A stretch of DNA of 64,000 nt from assembly GCF_004664715.2 (NCBI RefSeq), contig NC_051072.1:31703994-31767993 (forward strand). The letters are read 5' to 3'. Numbering within the stretch: the stretch's first letter is position 1; every line of letters starts with the position of its first letter. The stretch is from Peromyscus leucopus. Lineage: Eukaryota > Chordata > Mammalia > Rodentia > Cricetidae. Both the position numbers and the translations under genes were made by a program. Under the pieces are notes generated by a model. The model saw only the letters and a list, made by a program, of their open reading frames with translations. It ran no database searches and had not been told where the DNA came from. This document shows positions 1-10,654 of this stretch, piece after piece.

Positions 1-310
1 AGTATAAGCAGGACTAACAGAGAGGAGAAATAAAAGAACAGGAAGGCAGAAGGAGTCACTGCCAGCCGCCTGCCAGGACAAGCAGCATGTGAAAATGCTG
101 GTAAGCCATGAGCCGCCTGGCAGGGTATAGATTTGTGGAAATGGATTAATTTAAGCTATAAGAACAGTTAGTAAGAAGCCTGCCACGGCCATACAGTTTG
201 TAAGCAATAGAAGTCTCTGTGTTTACTTGGTTGGGTCTGAGCGGCTGTGGGACTGGCGGGTGACAAAGATTTGTCCTGACTGTGGGCAAGGCAGGAAAAC
301 TCTAGCTGCA
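1..310 (+). mobile_element. 3' part of an ERV LTR, cut by the window start
   Basis: The sequence matches, in opposite orientation, the complete 391-bp LTR at 45438-45828, including the conserved end 'aggaaaactctagct' followed by a terminal CA. The first ~90 bases of the LTR lie outside the window, so its target-site duplication cannot be tested. The other copy has a 6-bp duplication, typical of class II (ERVK-like) integration. No coding part is attached. The family name is not assigned. Confidence 0.8.
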
Positions 311-386
311 CCTGAACTGCGCATGTGCAGTCATGCAGCTGGAGTGAGGGCAGAACTCTAGCATGCACCACTGTGCCTGGCTTGTT

Positions 387-525
387 TGCTTTTTGAGACA
401 GTCTTACCCTGCAGTCTAGACTGGGAAGGGACTCACTGTGTTACCCAGGCTGGCCTGGAGCTCACAGCAATTGTCTGCCTCAACCCTCCAAGATCTAGGT
501 CAGGTATGACTGCCCCACCCAGCTC
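387..525 (-). repeat. B1 SINE, old, antisense
   Basis: An antisense B1 signature is visible: 'ttttgagacag', then 'cccaggctggcctgg' and 'actgccccacccagctcc'. It is heavily diverged. B1 elements are 7SL RNA-derived, non-coding and mobilised by L1. Confidence 0.7.
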
Positions 526-1098
526 CCCTTCAGCTTTCTAAACAGAACAGAGCCGCCTCCAAAATTCTGAAGGAAAAATATTTCCTTCCTCGGCCCTGTT
601 GAAATGTCAATTGATATGAAGACCAAATAAAAACGCAAATCAGGAACTATCTGAAAAGCCGTATGTCCCAAGTATTCTTTCCCCGAGGATCTACTGGAGA
701 ATGTCTCTCACAAAGTCAATAAGGTAAATCAAATCACAGGGAATGCTGTGGGGACAGGGACTGTCAGGAGGGTGGAGGGATGTTCCAGGGTGATGTAAAC
801 ATCACCCGTTTTGGCTGCAGTTCAAGTCTCTCACGGCTCTGCCTTTACCCTTGTCTGATGCACCGGCCTGATGATTCACTTAGGCAAAACAGGCTTTAAC
901 TCAAGCAAGAGGAAGTGGGAGGCCATTAGCAGGGGAACCAAACCACAGGAAAGGCAAAGTGAAATCAAGGTGTGACAGAAAAGGGAAGCCCTTGAATGAC
1001 ACTATGTTAGGCTTAGAGTGCAACTGGCCCCAACAGGAGAAATGGCACCAGAAGACTGTGGACAAGAGACGTCGGTGAGGGTAGGGAAGGACAGAGGG

Positions 1099-1099
<1 letters not shown>
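526..1099. other. No gene or repeat recognised
   Basis: This is apparently unique sequence with no convincing ORF. The only local structure is a 20-bp inverted repeat at 788-807 (two 9-base arms, 2-base spacer). Confidence 0.5.
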
Positions 1100-1138
<39 letters not shown>

Positions 1139-1172
1139 GTGCACGCACAGACATACACACATGCACACACAG
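1100..1172. repeat. (CA)n microsatellite
   Basis: Uninterrupted CA dinucleotides run to about 1136, followed by imperfect CG/CA units. Two cysteine/valine-rich antisense ORFs here are artefacts of the repeat. Confidence 0.95.
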
Positions 1173-1387
1173 AAAAGCAAGAGAAAGGTATGAAATAAGA
1201 TGATTCAACACATAGTAGAAATACCAGCTCCAAAAACCGCAGGCACCAGCCTCTACTACTACCAAGGCTAAAGACTCAGTTACTAACAAAACCGCAAGAT
1301 CAAGTCGGATGTGACTTGAAATGCAAGGAAACAAATTTGACATGAATAAACTTGTTCTCATAATTTGATATTTTATATTAGTGAGTC

Positions 1388-1713
1388 TGTTAGAATTCCT
1401 AGCCACTCCCCCATGACCCCACGTGCGCTGGTAAGATGCTTAGTCATCCTAGGGTTTTGTGTCCCACTTAATCTGTGCGCTGTGTGATCATGTTGTTTGT
1501 GTGCAGCGTGATCACGTAATCTATGTGCGTGTGTGGCATAGCTACATAAGCCCATATGCGCATATGCGGGGGTTATCTATAAAAGTGGGTTCCACATATT
1601 CCTCCCTTCTCTTCCTACACAGTCGTTCCATAGGCCTATGCACATCTTTCCTATTCCCTTCTCTTAATAAACTCTTATGGTGGGTTTTGTTGTACCTCGT
1701 GACTTTTCTTGCA
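1388..1713 (+). mobile_element. Probable solo ERV LTR (~326 bp)
   Basis: The block starts TGTTAG and ends TTGCA, with a TATA-like box at 1577-1585 ('ctataaaag') and an AATAAA polyadenylation signal at 1666-1671, the U3-R-U5 order expected of a short ERVK/IAP-type LTR. A partial internal duplication lies around 1478-1535. I find no clear target-site duplication, so the boundaries are provisional. No internal retroviral sequence is present. Confidence 0.5.
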
Positions 1714-2012
1714 TGGTAAACAGTGCCGCTTAATGAATAACATTGTGCCGTGTAATAAGAGTCCACTTCTAACTTTCTGCACATTGGCTAAAAACGCATC
1801 CCATGAAAAGGGAATATTCTCTCCTTTTTCCTGCAGAACTGGGGACATAACCCAGATCACTGTGCATGCTAGGCTAATGCCAGACAGTGAGCTCCACCCT
1901 GGCTTCAAACCACCTTTTACTAAAGCCATCCGACCAGCAAGCAAGCCAAGAAGTAAAAAGAGCCCTGTTTGTATAATTATGGGGATACAATGAGAAAGAG
2001 CGAATTGATCAG
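1714..2012. other. No feature recognised
   Basis: Nothing supportable was seen; short ORFs only. Confidence 0.4.
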
Positions 2013-2098
2013 TGAATACTGTGGGAATTAGAGTTAATGAATGAATAAAGTACAGAGAATACTGTGGGAATTGCAGTTAATGAATTAATAAAGTACAG
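2013..2098 (+). repeat. Tandem duplication, 44-bp unit x2
   Basis: The segment at 2013-2056, beginning 'gaatactgtgggaatt', is repeated at 2057-2098 with a few substitutions. Each unit ends in 'aataaagtacag'. It is a local duplication with no coding sense. Confidence 0.9.
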
Positions 2099-2249
2099 CA
2101 TGTTGTCCCTCTTCCTTCAGTGTCCGGTGTGTTTTGAGGAGTGTGGGATAGTCTAGTCTGTCTGTGGCTCAACGTGGAAACTCCGGTTCTTAATTTGGAA
2201 GTTTCTCATTTGTTCAAAACTCTGCACAGTCAAAAAAAGAACTCTTCCC

Positions 2250-2709
2250 TATGGTGATATTTTATTTGTACTGAATTGTGATTTTATTTGTATGTTAATA
2301 AATAAAGTTGCCTGGGGGTCAGAGCTAATAGTAAGCCATAGCGGAGCTCGGCGTTCATGGTGCACACCTTTAATCCCAGCACTTGGTAGGCAGAGCTAGG
2401 TAGATCTCTGTGTGGTCAAGGATACAGCCAGCATTGGAGACACATGCCTTTAATCTCAATACCAACCATAGAAGACCTGGAGGTCTGTATAGACAGGCAG
2501 TGACGAGGTGGTCACATGGTTGGGTTTACAACCAATGAGAAGGCAGAACAGAAAGTCTATATAAAGACAAACACACAGGAAGTAGGTCTCTCTTGGCTGA
2601 AGAGGCTAGCTGCAGCAGACGGGTAAGGCTCTTAGCTCTGATCTCTTGGCTTTCTTCTTTGCATTGGTTCTGTGTTTCTTATTTAATAAGATGGTTGGTT
2701 ACATCTACA
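2250..2709 (+). mobile_element. Solo LTR with internal B1-like module, 460 bp
   Basis: It is flanked by a perfect 6-bp duplication 'cttccc' (2244-2249 and 2710-2715) and starts 'tatggtgatattt', ends 'acatctaca'. A second copy of the same family lies at 27465-27928 with its own duplication. An AATAAA-type signal lies near 2300, and a B1-like stretch ('cctttaatcccagcacttgg') at about 2343-2420. It is a solo ERV LTR; no internal genes remain. The family name is not assigned. Confidence 0.88.
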
Positions 2710-2715
2710 CTTCCC

Positions 2716-3353
2716 AACTTCGGCATGTGCTTGTGACATGGGCCTAGCCATTCAGACGGACTCAAGCAAAGCCTAGTCAGGAGTTGACACAGGGAGAATG
2801 GGCCAGGAGCCACTCTGGCCTGGGATCCAGCTCCAGCTCTGAACGCAGGGACTTGGTGGTATCTGTCCTGGGGCTAGTGCTGAGGCCCCCATCTGGCGGG
2901 CCATCCATCAGCAACAGCAGCAACACGTCACCGGATGGTTTTTCTTTGCCATCTGACTTAAGCTGCCCAGTTTACCTGATTTTCAAAGGCGTTTCTCTAG
3001 TTTTCTCTTTAACTAAGTTTTTTTTCCCCCCAAATTACCCAGTCTGGTTTACTCTGTTTTTTGGTTTGTTTTGTTTTAATTAAGTACAATGATGCTGCAA
3101 GTTCTAACAAGATATTAATGCAATAAATAAGCCTTTGAAGGGGAGAGGAAAATCACTATTAATTACTATTTATAGGATTCCCTATATAGAGCCTCCTGGA
3201 TAACTAATTTTAAAAACGCCAGTTAGGATGAATGGAATAATTTAATGAAATATCCAGTTACAAGATAATATAGATGTTAATGCTTCTTTTTTAGGAAATA
3301 GCAAATAACAACCCTTTTTCTTTGCTTTGCTTTTTTTTTAAATAACTGTAACA
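2716..3353. other. No feature recognised
   Basis: AT-rich sequence with T- and C-runs around 3017-3035. A 99-codon ORF (2784-3083) is low-complexity towards its end and matches nothing I know. Confidence 0.4.
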
Positions 3354-3540
3354 GGGTTGGGGAGATGGTTTCAAGGGTAAAGGGCTTAGCATGCAAACTT
3401 CATGAGTTCAATCCCTGGAACCCACAGAAGGGTGGAAGGAGAGAACCAACTCCACATAATTGTTCTCTGACCTCCACACGTGTACCAAGTTATGTGTGCA
3501 CTCCCCCATACAATAATAAAAATGAATATTTTAAAAATGC
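3354..3540 (+). repeat. B3-type SINE, sense
   Basis: It begins with 'ttggggagatgg' (tRNA-derived head), carries 'gagttcaatccctgg' (B-box region), a 'ggaaggagagaac' body and an A-rich tail with AATAAAA. Confidence 0.75.
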
Positions 3541-3607
3541 TTTTAATAAAGACGAAAGTAATGGTGTCCTTCTGTGCATTCTCTTTACATTTTTATTTGT
3601 TCTTTGT

Positions 3608-4375
3608 TAATTTAGTTCATGAATACAAACTATTACATTATATCCACCCCCACTCCCTCTCCACCTCCTCCCAGATCTCCTTCTCATACCCCTTTACCAA
3701 TTTCAGACCCTTTATCTTCTCTCTTTCCCTCCCTCCTCCTCCCTCCCTCCCTCCTCCCTCCCTCCCTCCTCCCTCCCTCCCTCCCTCTCTTCATCCCTTC
3801 TCTACATTCATTGCTGCCTCTATATGCATGGGTAATGGCAGGGGCCACACCTCTGAAGAACACTGGCTCTCTCCCTCCCAGGACCCACGGGCTGCCTACG
3901 GCCCCTCAGTTACACTATGACCTCACAAACCCCTTTCTCTCTGTGCTGGACTGGCTTGATCTTGTGCAGGCAACCACAGCTGCCGTGACTTCACAAGTCC
4001 AACAGTCCTGCTGTGTCCAGAAGACATTATTGCACGGCTGTCGTCAGCCTCTGGGTCTTACAGTCTTACAACCCCCACCGGCACTGTGTTCCCCGAGCCT
4101 TGGAAGCGACGGGGTTTGCGATTGATGTACCGCGACAGTTACCTGCTCACCACACTGTGACCGGTTGTGAGTCTGTATAGACTGCCACCCACTGCATACA
4201 GGAGCTTCCCGGGTGAGGGGTGAGAGCTGTGCTACTCTGAGGGCATAAGGAGAAATACTTAGAAAGCAGTTAGATTTTACATCCCTTTAGCACAATAATA
4301 GTAGTAGGGTCTCTGACCTCTCCACTCATGGGTTCTTGGCCAGGTTTATAGTACCAGGCAGGAATTTGCTTTTAA
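3608..4375 (-). mobile_element. L1 3' UTR fragment, antisense
   Basis: The sequence matches the antisense of a rodent L1 (Lx-like) 3' UTR: a pyrimidine-rich block, then landmarks such as 'caggcaaccacagctgc', 'tgtccagaagacatt' and 'ttcttggccaggtttatag'. Only non-coding 3' sequence is present and the 5' part is lost. A (CCCTCCCTCCTC)-like tract lies inside. Proline/serine-rich ORFs across it come from that tract. Confidence 0.75.
3724..3797. repeat. (CCTCCCTC)n polypyrimidine tract
   Basis: Simple repeat of CCCT/CCTC units within the antisense L1 3' UTR. The guanine-rich complement is a known hallmark of rodent L1 3' UTRs. Confidence 0.9.
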
Positions 4376-4518
4376 AACTATGTACATTTAAAGTAAAACC
4401 TAAATGAAGAAAGAATTTAAAATTCTAAGACTACAATCTAGAAAGACCTGGACATTGAAAGTCTTAAATCTCCCTAAAACTTACCTGTAAGTTTAATACA
4501 CTTAAAACATTTTATTAT

Positions 4519-4701
4519 GCCAGGTGGTGGTGGTGGTGGTGGTGGTGGTGGTGGTGGTGTACACCTTTAACCCCAGGACTCAGGAGGCAGAGGCAGGTGG
4601 ATCTTGTGAGTATGAGGCCAGCCTGGTCTACAGAGCCCGTTCCAGGACAGGCTCCAAAGCTGCGCAGAGACACTCTGTGTCGAGAAAAAAAAAAAAAAAA
4701 G
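4519..4701 (+). repeat. B1 SINE with an expanded GGT head
   Basis: Full-length B1 with an 11-bp target duplication 'cattttattat' at 4508-4518 and 4702-4712. The head 'ggtggtggc' of a normal B1 has expanded to about 11-12 GGT triplets (4524-4559). The A-tail is 4685-4700. Confidence 0.93.
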
Positions 4702-4712
4702 CATTTTATTAT

Positions 4713-5121
4713 ATTTATTGATTGTGTATGTGAGCGCACATGCATATGCATGTGCACATCTGTGTACATACCTCCAAAACCAGATGCCAAGGTACACAAC
4801 ATACAGAATGGGTCCCTGGGATCTACCTCCAATGATCAGGCTCAGCAGCAAGGACCTTTACTTTGCGTAGCCATCTCAACAATCCTCAATACTTTTTACC
4901 TAGACTCTGAAAGTATACTTTTGACTGTGAAAAGTGGGTTCACAAGTATCTATACAGTCAAATTCCAAACAGTAACAAGGGAAATCGGAGCATGACTGGA
5001 GGGGAACCTGTGCTCTTGACGTCACAGCATTTTGAATACTTGTGTGTGAAAAGTTAAATTAGTTCATGACGAAGAGTACACACAAAAATGAGAACTACCA
5101 CACAGCAAACGTTATATTTAC
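4713..5121. other. No feature recognised
   Basis: Apparently unique sequence with a short alternating purine-pyrimidine stretch near 4728-4765. Confidence 0.4.
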
Positions 5122-5137
5122 AAACAGTGAGAAGAAG

Positions 5138-5305
5138 CTGGGCGGTGGCAGTGCATACACCTTTAATCCCAGCACACTGGAGGCTGGGAAAGGCGGATCT
5201 CTGTGAGTTCAAGGCCAGGCTGGTCTACAGAGCAAGATCCAGAACAGCCATGTCTACAAGGAGAAAACTGGTCTCAGAAAACAAAAGCAAAATGAAACAA
5301 AACAG
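5138..5305 (+). repeat. B1 SINE, sense
   Basis: B1 body ('cctttaatcccagcac', 'ctgtgagttcaaggcc') with a perfect 16-bp target duplication 'aaacagtgagaagaag' at 5122-5137 and 5306-5321. Confidence 0.93.
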
Positions 5306-5339
5306 AAACAGTGAGAAGAAGTAGATTAATGGATTCTGG

Positions 5340-5432
5340 TTTTTTTTTTTCCCTTTGTTAAATTGGGCCATGCTAAGTAGCTCAGGCCAGTGTTGAACTC
5401 ACCATCTTCCTGCCTCAACCTCCAATAAATGG
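5340..5432 (-). repeat. B1 fragment, antisense, old
   Basis: A T-run is followed by 'gtagctcaggcc' and 'ctcaccatcttcctgcctc', a degenerate antisense B1. Confidence 0.5.
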
Positions 5433-5638
5433 CTTTTTATCTAGTTAATATTGGTCTTTTTGACAAATTCAAATTTCTTACATACCATATTAAACAATAC
5501 GTTCTAAGTTAATTGGACATAAAGATAAAGCCACAAAATTGCTCATAAGCTCTCCAAAAATTTCACTAATTTTTAGAATAGGAAAAAATCTTGTGTGCCT
5601 AAAGCCTGAGATTGCTTTATACATAGAACTTAGAAGAT

Positions 5639-5842
5639 CAGCTTGAAAGATGGCCCGGCAGCTAAGAGCACTGGCTGCTCTTGCCGAGGACCCAAGTTAG
5701 GTTTCTCTCACCTGCCTGGCAGCTCACAGGGGTCTGGAACTTCAGTTCCAGGGTATCTGCCGCCCTCTTCTGGCCTCTGTGGAAACTGCATGTGTGTGAT
5801 GGATTTGCAGGCAGACAAAACAACTTACACATAAAAATAAAG
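5639..5842 (+). repeat. B2/B3 SINE, sense
   Basis: The tRNA-like head 'gcagctaagagcactggctg' is followed by 'gccctcttctggcctc' and an A/T-rich tail. It is diverged. Confidence 0.8.
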
Positions 5843-5879
5843 GTTTTTTTTTTTTTTTTAAAACTTAAAAGAAAAATTG

Positions 5880-6008
5880 ATTTTTTTTTCTGATAAAGGG
5901 TTTCTTCGTGTATCCCTGGATGTCCTGAAACTCACATTGTAGGCCAGCCTGGCCTCGAACTCAGAGATCCACCTGTCTTCCGAATGAAGTGCTAGGATTA
6001 AAGGCAAA
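5880..6008 (-). repeat. B1 SINE, antisense
   Basis: A T-run, 'gggtttcttcgtgta', 'ggccagcctggcctcgaac' and 'tgctaggattaaaggc' mark an antisense B1. Confidence 0.85.
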
Positions 6009-6634
6009 AAATTACACTTTATGAAAGCCAACATAAAACAAAAATAAAATGTATAATGGGAGAAAAATTTGTGTCAAAGGCTTAATATCTTTAATACTAA
6101 AAACTTGGAAGAACCCACTAGAAAAATATAAGACAAGAAACATAAAGGGCAGATCCAGCCACTGGCAGCCACGGACTCAGACTCAGCCTGCACAGCAAGC
6201 GGCAGGTTCCTTGACATGGTGAAGTCTGTGGAGGAGCCCCGTGCAAAGAAAGCAGGATCTCAGGTTCTCCCTGATGGCTGAGGGGCTGGATTATGTTCCC
6301 ATCTGTCCGTGGTTCTGCAGGGCTCCTTAGCCTTGGTAGTGCTTTGAGGAAAGAATGTTTTTAACGTTAGCCCCTTCTTTTAAAGGATGTGTGAGACCAG
6401 GGACACGGTTTTAGGCGAAGTGACTTGGCCCCATAAGTTGGCAGAAAGAGTCCTGAAATTTGCCACAATGAGAGAGCCAAGAAGGAGGTGGTCACAGGCA
6501 GCTATCTGCGGCAGTACCTAGAAGACAGCGTCACTGCTTGCCTGTGGCTGGCATATCCACTTCAAAGCCTCCCCCATCTAACCAGAGGGGACAGTTCCGT
6601 AACCTGCAGGAGCCAGTGCAAGATACAAACGCCA
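6009..6634. other. Unidentified block, somewhat GC-richer
   Basis: About 6130-6600 is less AT-rich than its surroundings and has no SINE or LTR signature I recognise. No long ORF is present. It could be unique sequence or an old pseudogene; I cannot identify a parent. Confidence 0.35.
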
Positions 6635-6955
6635 CACATTCCTTTGCTATATCAAAATACCTGAGATAATCAACTTTCAAAGAGGGAAGGTTGGCCTTGC
6701 CTCATGGTTTCATCGGTTCCGGTTCGTGACCAGGTGACCCTGTGGCTTTGAAACTATAGGAGACAGTACATCAGCGCACCAGAAGTCAGTGGTCAAGGGG
6801 ACTGACTGCCCAGGTCACGGTGGCTTGCGAAGCAAATAGAGAAAAGGAAGGCACAGCCTCCTTCCTGTGCAAGCCTTTGGTAAACTAACTTCCTCTCACT
6901 GGCCCCCAGCCGGTTCATCTAAGATCCAAAACGGAACACAGTTCCCTTGTTCAGG
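6635..6955 (-). mobile_element. MaLR (MT-type) solo LTR, antisense, old
   Basis: On the minus strand this reads towards the typical MaLR 3' end: on plus, 'aaaatacctgagataatcaac' near the left edge corresponds to a 'gttatctcaggtatttt'-like terminus. A second, better copy of the family is at 51525-51885. Non-coding. Confidence 0.6.
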
Positions 6956-7171
6956 AAGCTCAGGAGTCCATAGGAAATAATGCAGTTTCAAGCTTTTTAA
7001 CCGCTATATTGCGGTCTCTCTCTTGGTTTCTAGTATCTTTTTTCATTTGCTACTCAATATTCTAAGGAAGGAAGGAAAAAGTTATTGCAAAGAATTTTGC
7101 TCAAAATAGTGTGTAGTGCCAATATGAGAGAATTTAACTTAGAAAAGCACTGAAATTAATTTATGTTTTAT

Positions 7172-7174
<3 letters not shown>

Positions 7175-7208
<34 letters not shown>
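7175..7208. repeat. (GT)n microsatellite
   Basis: About 17 GT units, immediately 5' of an antisense B1. Confidence 0.95.
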
Positions 7209-7211
<3 letters not shown>

Positions 7212-7343
7212 GAGAGAGAAGTTATTGTGGTGTAGCCCAGGCCCGCCTGGAATTAACTATATGAATAAGGCTGGCTTCAAACTCATAATTCTCCTGCCTC
7301 AGCCTTCCAAGTCCTGGAATTATAAATGTGTACACTCAGCTTT
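7209..7343 (-). repeat. B1/PB1 SINE, antisense, old
   Basis: 'tttgagagagaagtt', 'gtagcccaggcc' and 'cctgcctcagccttccaag' mark an old antisense B1. Confidence 0.7.
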
Positions 7344-7431
7344 GGTGCATGTTTTATTCTTATCAGCAGAAATGATGTATGAAAAACAACCTTAAAATAG
7401 TTACTTCTTATCCATCTTATTTTACCAATAC

Positions 7432-9047
7432 TCTTTTTTTTAGTGTTCCATACAACATATTTTGATCATATTCTTTCCCGTCCCTGAGCTCATCATATTC
7501 TTTTCCCTCCCCCTCCATACACACCAACTTCACTGCCCTTCTCTCTCTTAAATAAAACAAACCAGAAAAGTACCCTAAAGGAATTGAGTCCAATTTGTGT
7601 TGGCTAACTTTTTCAAAGCATTAAGCCTGCCTTGGGGTATATTTGATATATATCTAGTGCTGTTCCACTGGGAGGGGGAAAAATGATTTTTCCTCTCCCA
7701 GCAGCTATGAGTTACAAGCAATTTCATCTCTATGGTTGAGACTTTGTGCCCATTTCCCCTTCCCCATGCTAGGATTTTGTCTGGCTTGAGCTTGTGCCAG
7801 TCTTGTCCATGCTGTTACAGTCTCTGAGATTGTACGTGCATCAGCACCACTGTGCCTGGAAAATGCTGCTTCCTCGAAGTCATCTACTTCCTCTTCCACA
7901 TACATCTCTGAGCCTTGATGGGAAGGCATGTGAACAACTCATCCAGTCTGGGGCTGGGTGCTTCAGAGTCTCTCCCTTCCTGGACATTGTCCACTTGTGG
8001 CTCTCTGGGTAAATTGCCACCTACTGTGAGAAGAACCTTCCCCGATGAGGGCAACGATTTGTCATCAGGAGTTGTTTTTATGGCTACGTTCTTTTAGGAG
8101 AATACTATTAGGAGATGTTGCCCTCGAGCCCGAGACCTATCTGGTCTTGTGTGGTTGGTTATTTCCATAACGTTCGTGCTGCTATTGCACCAGCAGGCAT
8201 ATGGTAGCTTACAGGGTTTGTAGCTGGGGGAAATGGACGATTACTTTCCTCCTCTCGTAGTATGTATAGCACCTTCTAGCACTATGGAGCCTAATCAGTA
8301 GGGGTGCTATTTCCAGTTCAGTACCAGCTTGATTTCTCCATGTTCTACAGCATAAGTATGTGGTATCTTCAACAGTAGGGTTTCGGGTTGTAGAGGGTAA
8401 TCAATAGCTTTGGCAATAGCCTATAGTGTTTAGCAGGCCTATGGGACCCCTTTGGCCAATGATTCAAAGAGATGTAATCCATTCCCAGTAGTGGGGATTC
8501 AATTTGGTAGTGTGTGATGTCTGGTTTGAGTATTGTCTCCTCCATGATATGGTGACTCCATTTAAATTCCCTTTGTATATGTATATATTTCAGGAAGCTT
8601 CTACAGTAGTAGGTTTTGATATGGCTTTTCAAAAGGCCTTTGGGGGCCTACAGAAACAGCTTAGTAGATTTAATTTGCCTTTCCCTGATGGCTAAGGATG
8701 CTGAACATTTCTTAAAAGTGATATTCAGCAATTTGTAGTTCATCTTTTGAGAACACTGTTTAGTTTATACCCCACTTTTTAATTGGGTTATTTTTTTTCT
8801 TGATGTCCAGTTTTTTTTTTTTTTTAAAATTCTGTATGCTTTAGATACTAACCCTTTATCAAATGTATAGTCAGCATTTTCCCCATTCTGTAGGTCACTG
8901 CCTTGCTCAAATGATGGTGTCCTTTGTGGTACAGAAGGCTTTTAGCTTCATGAGTTCCCATTTATTAATTTTATTTTTAATCTTAAGGCCTGCACTATTA
9001 GGGTCCTGTTCAGAAAGTCATTTCCTGTGCCGGTGAGTTCAAGTTTG
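7432..9047 (-). mobile_element. L1, antisense: 3' UTR and end of ORF2, decayed
   Basis: From left to right this reads as the antisense of an old rodent L1: 3' UTR landmarks first ('tgagtccaatttgtgttggc', 'gatgagggcaac'), then the end of ORF2 ('ttctttgatgtccag'-like region near 8795 and 'cctttatcaaatgtatag' near 8850). The reading frame is broken throughout. It stops abruptly near 9047, within ORF2, so it is 5'-truncated. A mid-element (T)15 run lies at 8810-8825. Confidence 0.8.
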
Positions 9048-9361
9048 CTAACACCCTTGGCTGTTGACTTACCGACAACTAGAGAATACAAAGGAAATGG
9101 TCCACAGGCTGCTCTGTTTCATCCTTTCTTTCTATTGCTATTTTTACCATCCACTGATGGCTAAAGAAACTAATAAGAGTAAGAGAAAGTGTGACAAGTG
9201 TCTTTGGTAATTTTTGTTTCACAGAAGGTCATTGCCCTCTTTCTACACTCGAAGCAAGTTCATGTTTAAAGGGGCACATCTCTAATGGCTGCCAGGGTCT
9301 TGTCTCTCAGAAGCAGAAACAAAACACTTGCCTGTTTTACTTGTAGTCTCCTTGATTCCCC
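9048..9361. other. No feature recognised
   Basis: Nothing supportable was seen. Confidence 0.4.
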
Positions 9362-9670
9362 TTGTGAGTAAAGTACTTCCCACAGATGTGAGGGCCAGCG
9401 TTTGGGTCTTCAGAACCCTGACAAAAGCCAGCCAGCCAGCCAGGCCTCTGCCTGTATCCACAGCACTCCAGAAACAGAGGCAGAATCTGGACTCACTGAA
9501 TCAGCAAGCTCTGGGTTCAAGTGAGAGGCCCTGCCTCAACATAAAAGGTGGAAGGGAATCCAGGAAGACAATGGGCATCAGCCTCTGGTCTCCACATGCA
9601 TCACACACAGGTTAGCCCACAAACATGCAAATATATATGCATACATGCATGCAACACACACACACAAATT
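9362..9670 (+). repeat. B4 SINE, sense
   Basis: Composite ID+B1-type SINE: an ID-like head, then 'ctctgggttcaagtgagag', 'gccctgcctcaacataaaag', 'aggaagacaatgggcatc' and 'ctctggtctccacatgcat' leading into CA-rich sequence, the standard order of B4. Confidence 0.75.
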
Positions 9671-9783
9671 TTGTTGAAAACAAAAATGTAACAAAATATA
9701 ACCATTAAGGCAAGGTACAATTTTAACTCTGTATATTATAGTAATTCAATGAAAAACAAAACAAAAAAAACCAAAACAGGACT

Positions 9784-9882
9784 TGGCTGTGTGGTAGTGG
9801 CATACGGCATTAATCCCAGTACATGGAAAGCAGAGGTAGGCAGATTTTTGTGAGTTCAAAAGAAAACAAACAAACAAAACCC
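9784..9882 (+). repeat. B1 5' half, sense
   Basis: 'ggctgtgtggtagtggcata', 'cattaatcccagtac' and 'tttttgtgagttca' lead straight into (CAAA)n. The right half of the B1 is missing. Confidence 0.7.
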
Positions 9883-9984
9883 TTCAAGATCCCAAACCAG
9901 GACTCTGAATGCCATCTTTTAAATGTGCTTTTATTATGTTATATTAGACTGCTGTCTAAAAAATGAGTTATGACTTTGAATGTT

Positions 9985-10497
9985 ATTGTTATGCACCCCT
10001 GCTCCCCTCATGAGCCCCCCCAGAGATCACCAGGAGTCTGAGTTTGCATGCAAAAGCAAAGAACCTTTATTGCAAGCTCGAGCTTGGGCTTCCCGTCTGT
10101 TCCAACTCAGCCATTGGATCAGGGAGAGCATTGAGCTCAGGCAGGGTTTTTAAGAAGTAAAGAATGGGAGGCAGGGGAATTCTGAATTCAGATGGGGGTT
10201 GAACTCTTGATTGGACAGGAGTGGGGCAACAGAAGTCTTGATAAGCAGAGATTGGTACTGGCGCTTGCTGCAAGGAAATTGACAACCTATATAGAAGTGA
10301 TGTAAGCTATCCTTTATGTCTTGGAGCATCTAGTACTTGTCTCAATTCTGTCTGGTCCCTTGCAGGGCACAGTTTGTGGCTTTTCCTGGTTATTGTAATG
10401 GTGAGGCTCAGTCCCAGTGTTGTCAGTCTGAAGCCTGTCATGGCTGCATTAATGCTAAGTTAGGCTTCTTCAGTTATGATTTCAATTTTTGTTAGTC
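9985..10497 (-). mobile_element. LTR, antisense (RMER-type, provisional)
   Basis: On the minus strand an AATAAA signal sits opposite 'cctttattgcaagctcgagc' (10063-10082), a motif I associate with a medium-reiterated rodent LTR. U3-like sequence follows to the right. The exact ends and the family are uncertain and no duplication was found. Confidence 0.5.
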
Positions 10498-10540
10498 TTT
10501 TTTTTTTTTTTGACTTGCTCCCAAGCATTAGTTGCTTTTC

Positions 10541-10650
10541 TGTTGCTACGATAAAACACCATTAAGGAGACATCTTATAGATAGAAGAGTTTGTTGGGAT
10601 TGACAGTTCTAGGGGGAGAAAGTTCATCACCGTCTCAGATTCAAGTCCCC
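10541..10650 (-). mobile_element. MaLR (ORR1/MT-like) LTR fragment, antisense
   Basis: 'gttgctacgataaaacacca' followed by 'agaagagtttgttgggatt' matches the antisense end of the same LTR class seen at 14329 and 47681. It breaks off where L1 sequence begins. Confidence 0.55.
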
Positions 10651-10654
10651 TTCT

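Noticed and set aside
1577..1671. TATA box plus AATAAA as a host promoter and terminator
   Set aside because: The pair fits U3/R signals of an LTR; there is no downstream gene.
3480..4125. Two proline/serine-rich plus ORFs (146 and 168 codons)
   Set aside because: They come from the pyrimidine tract and antisense L1 3' UTR.
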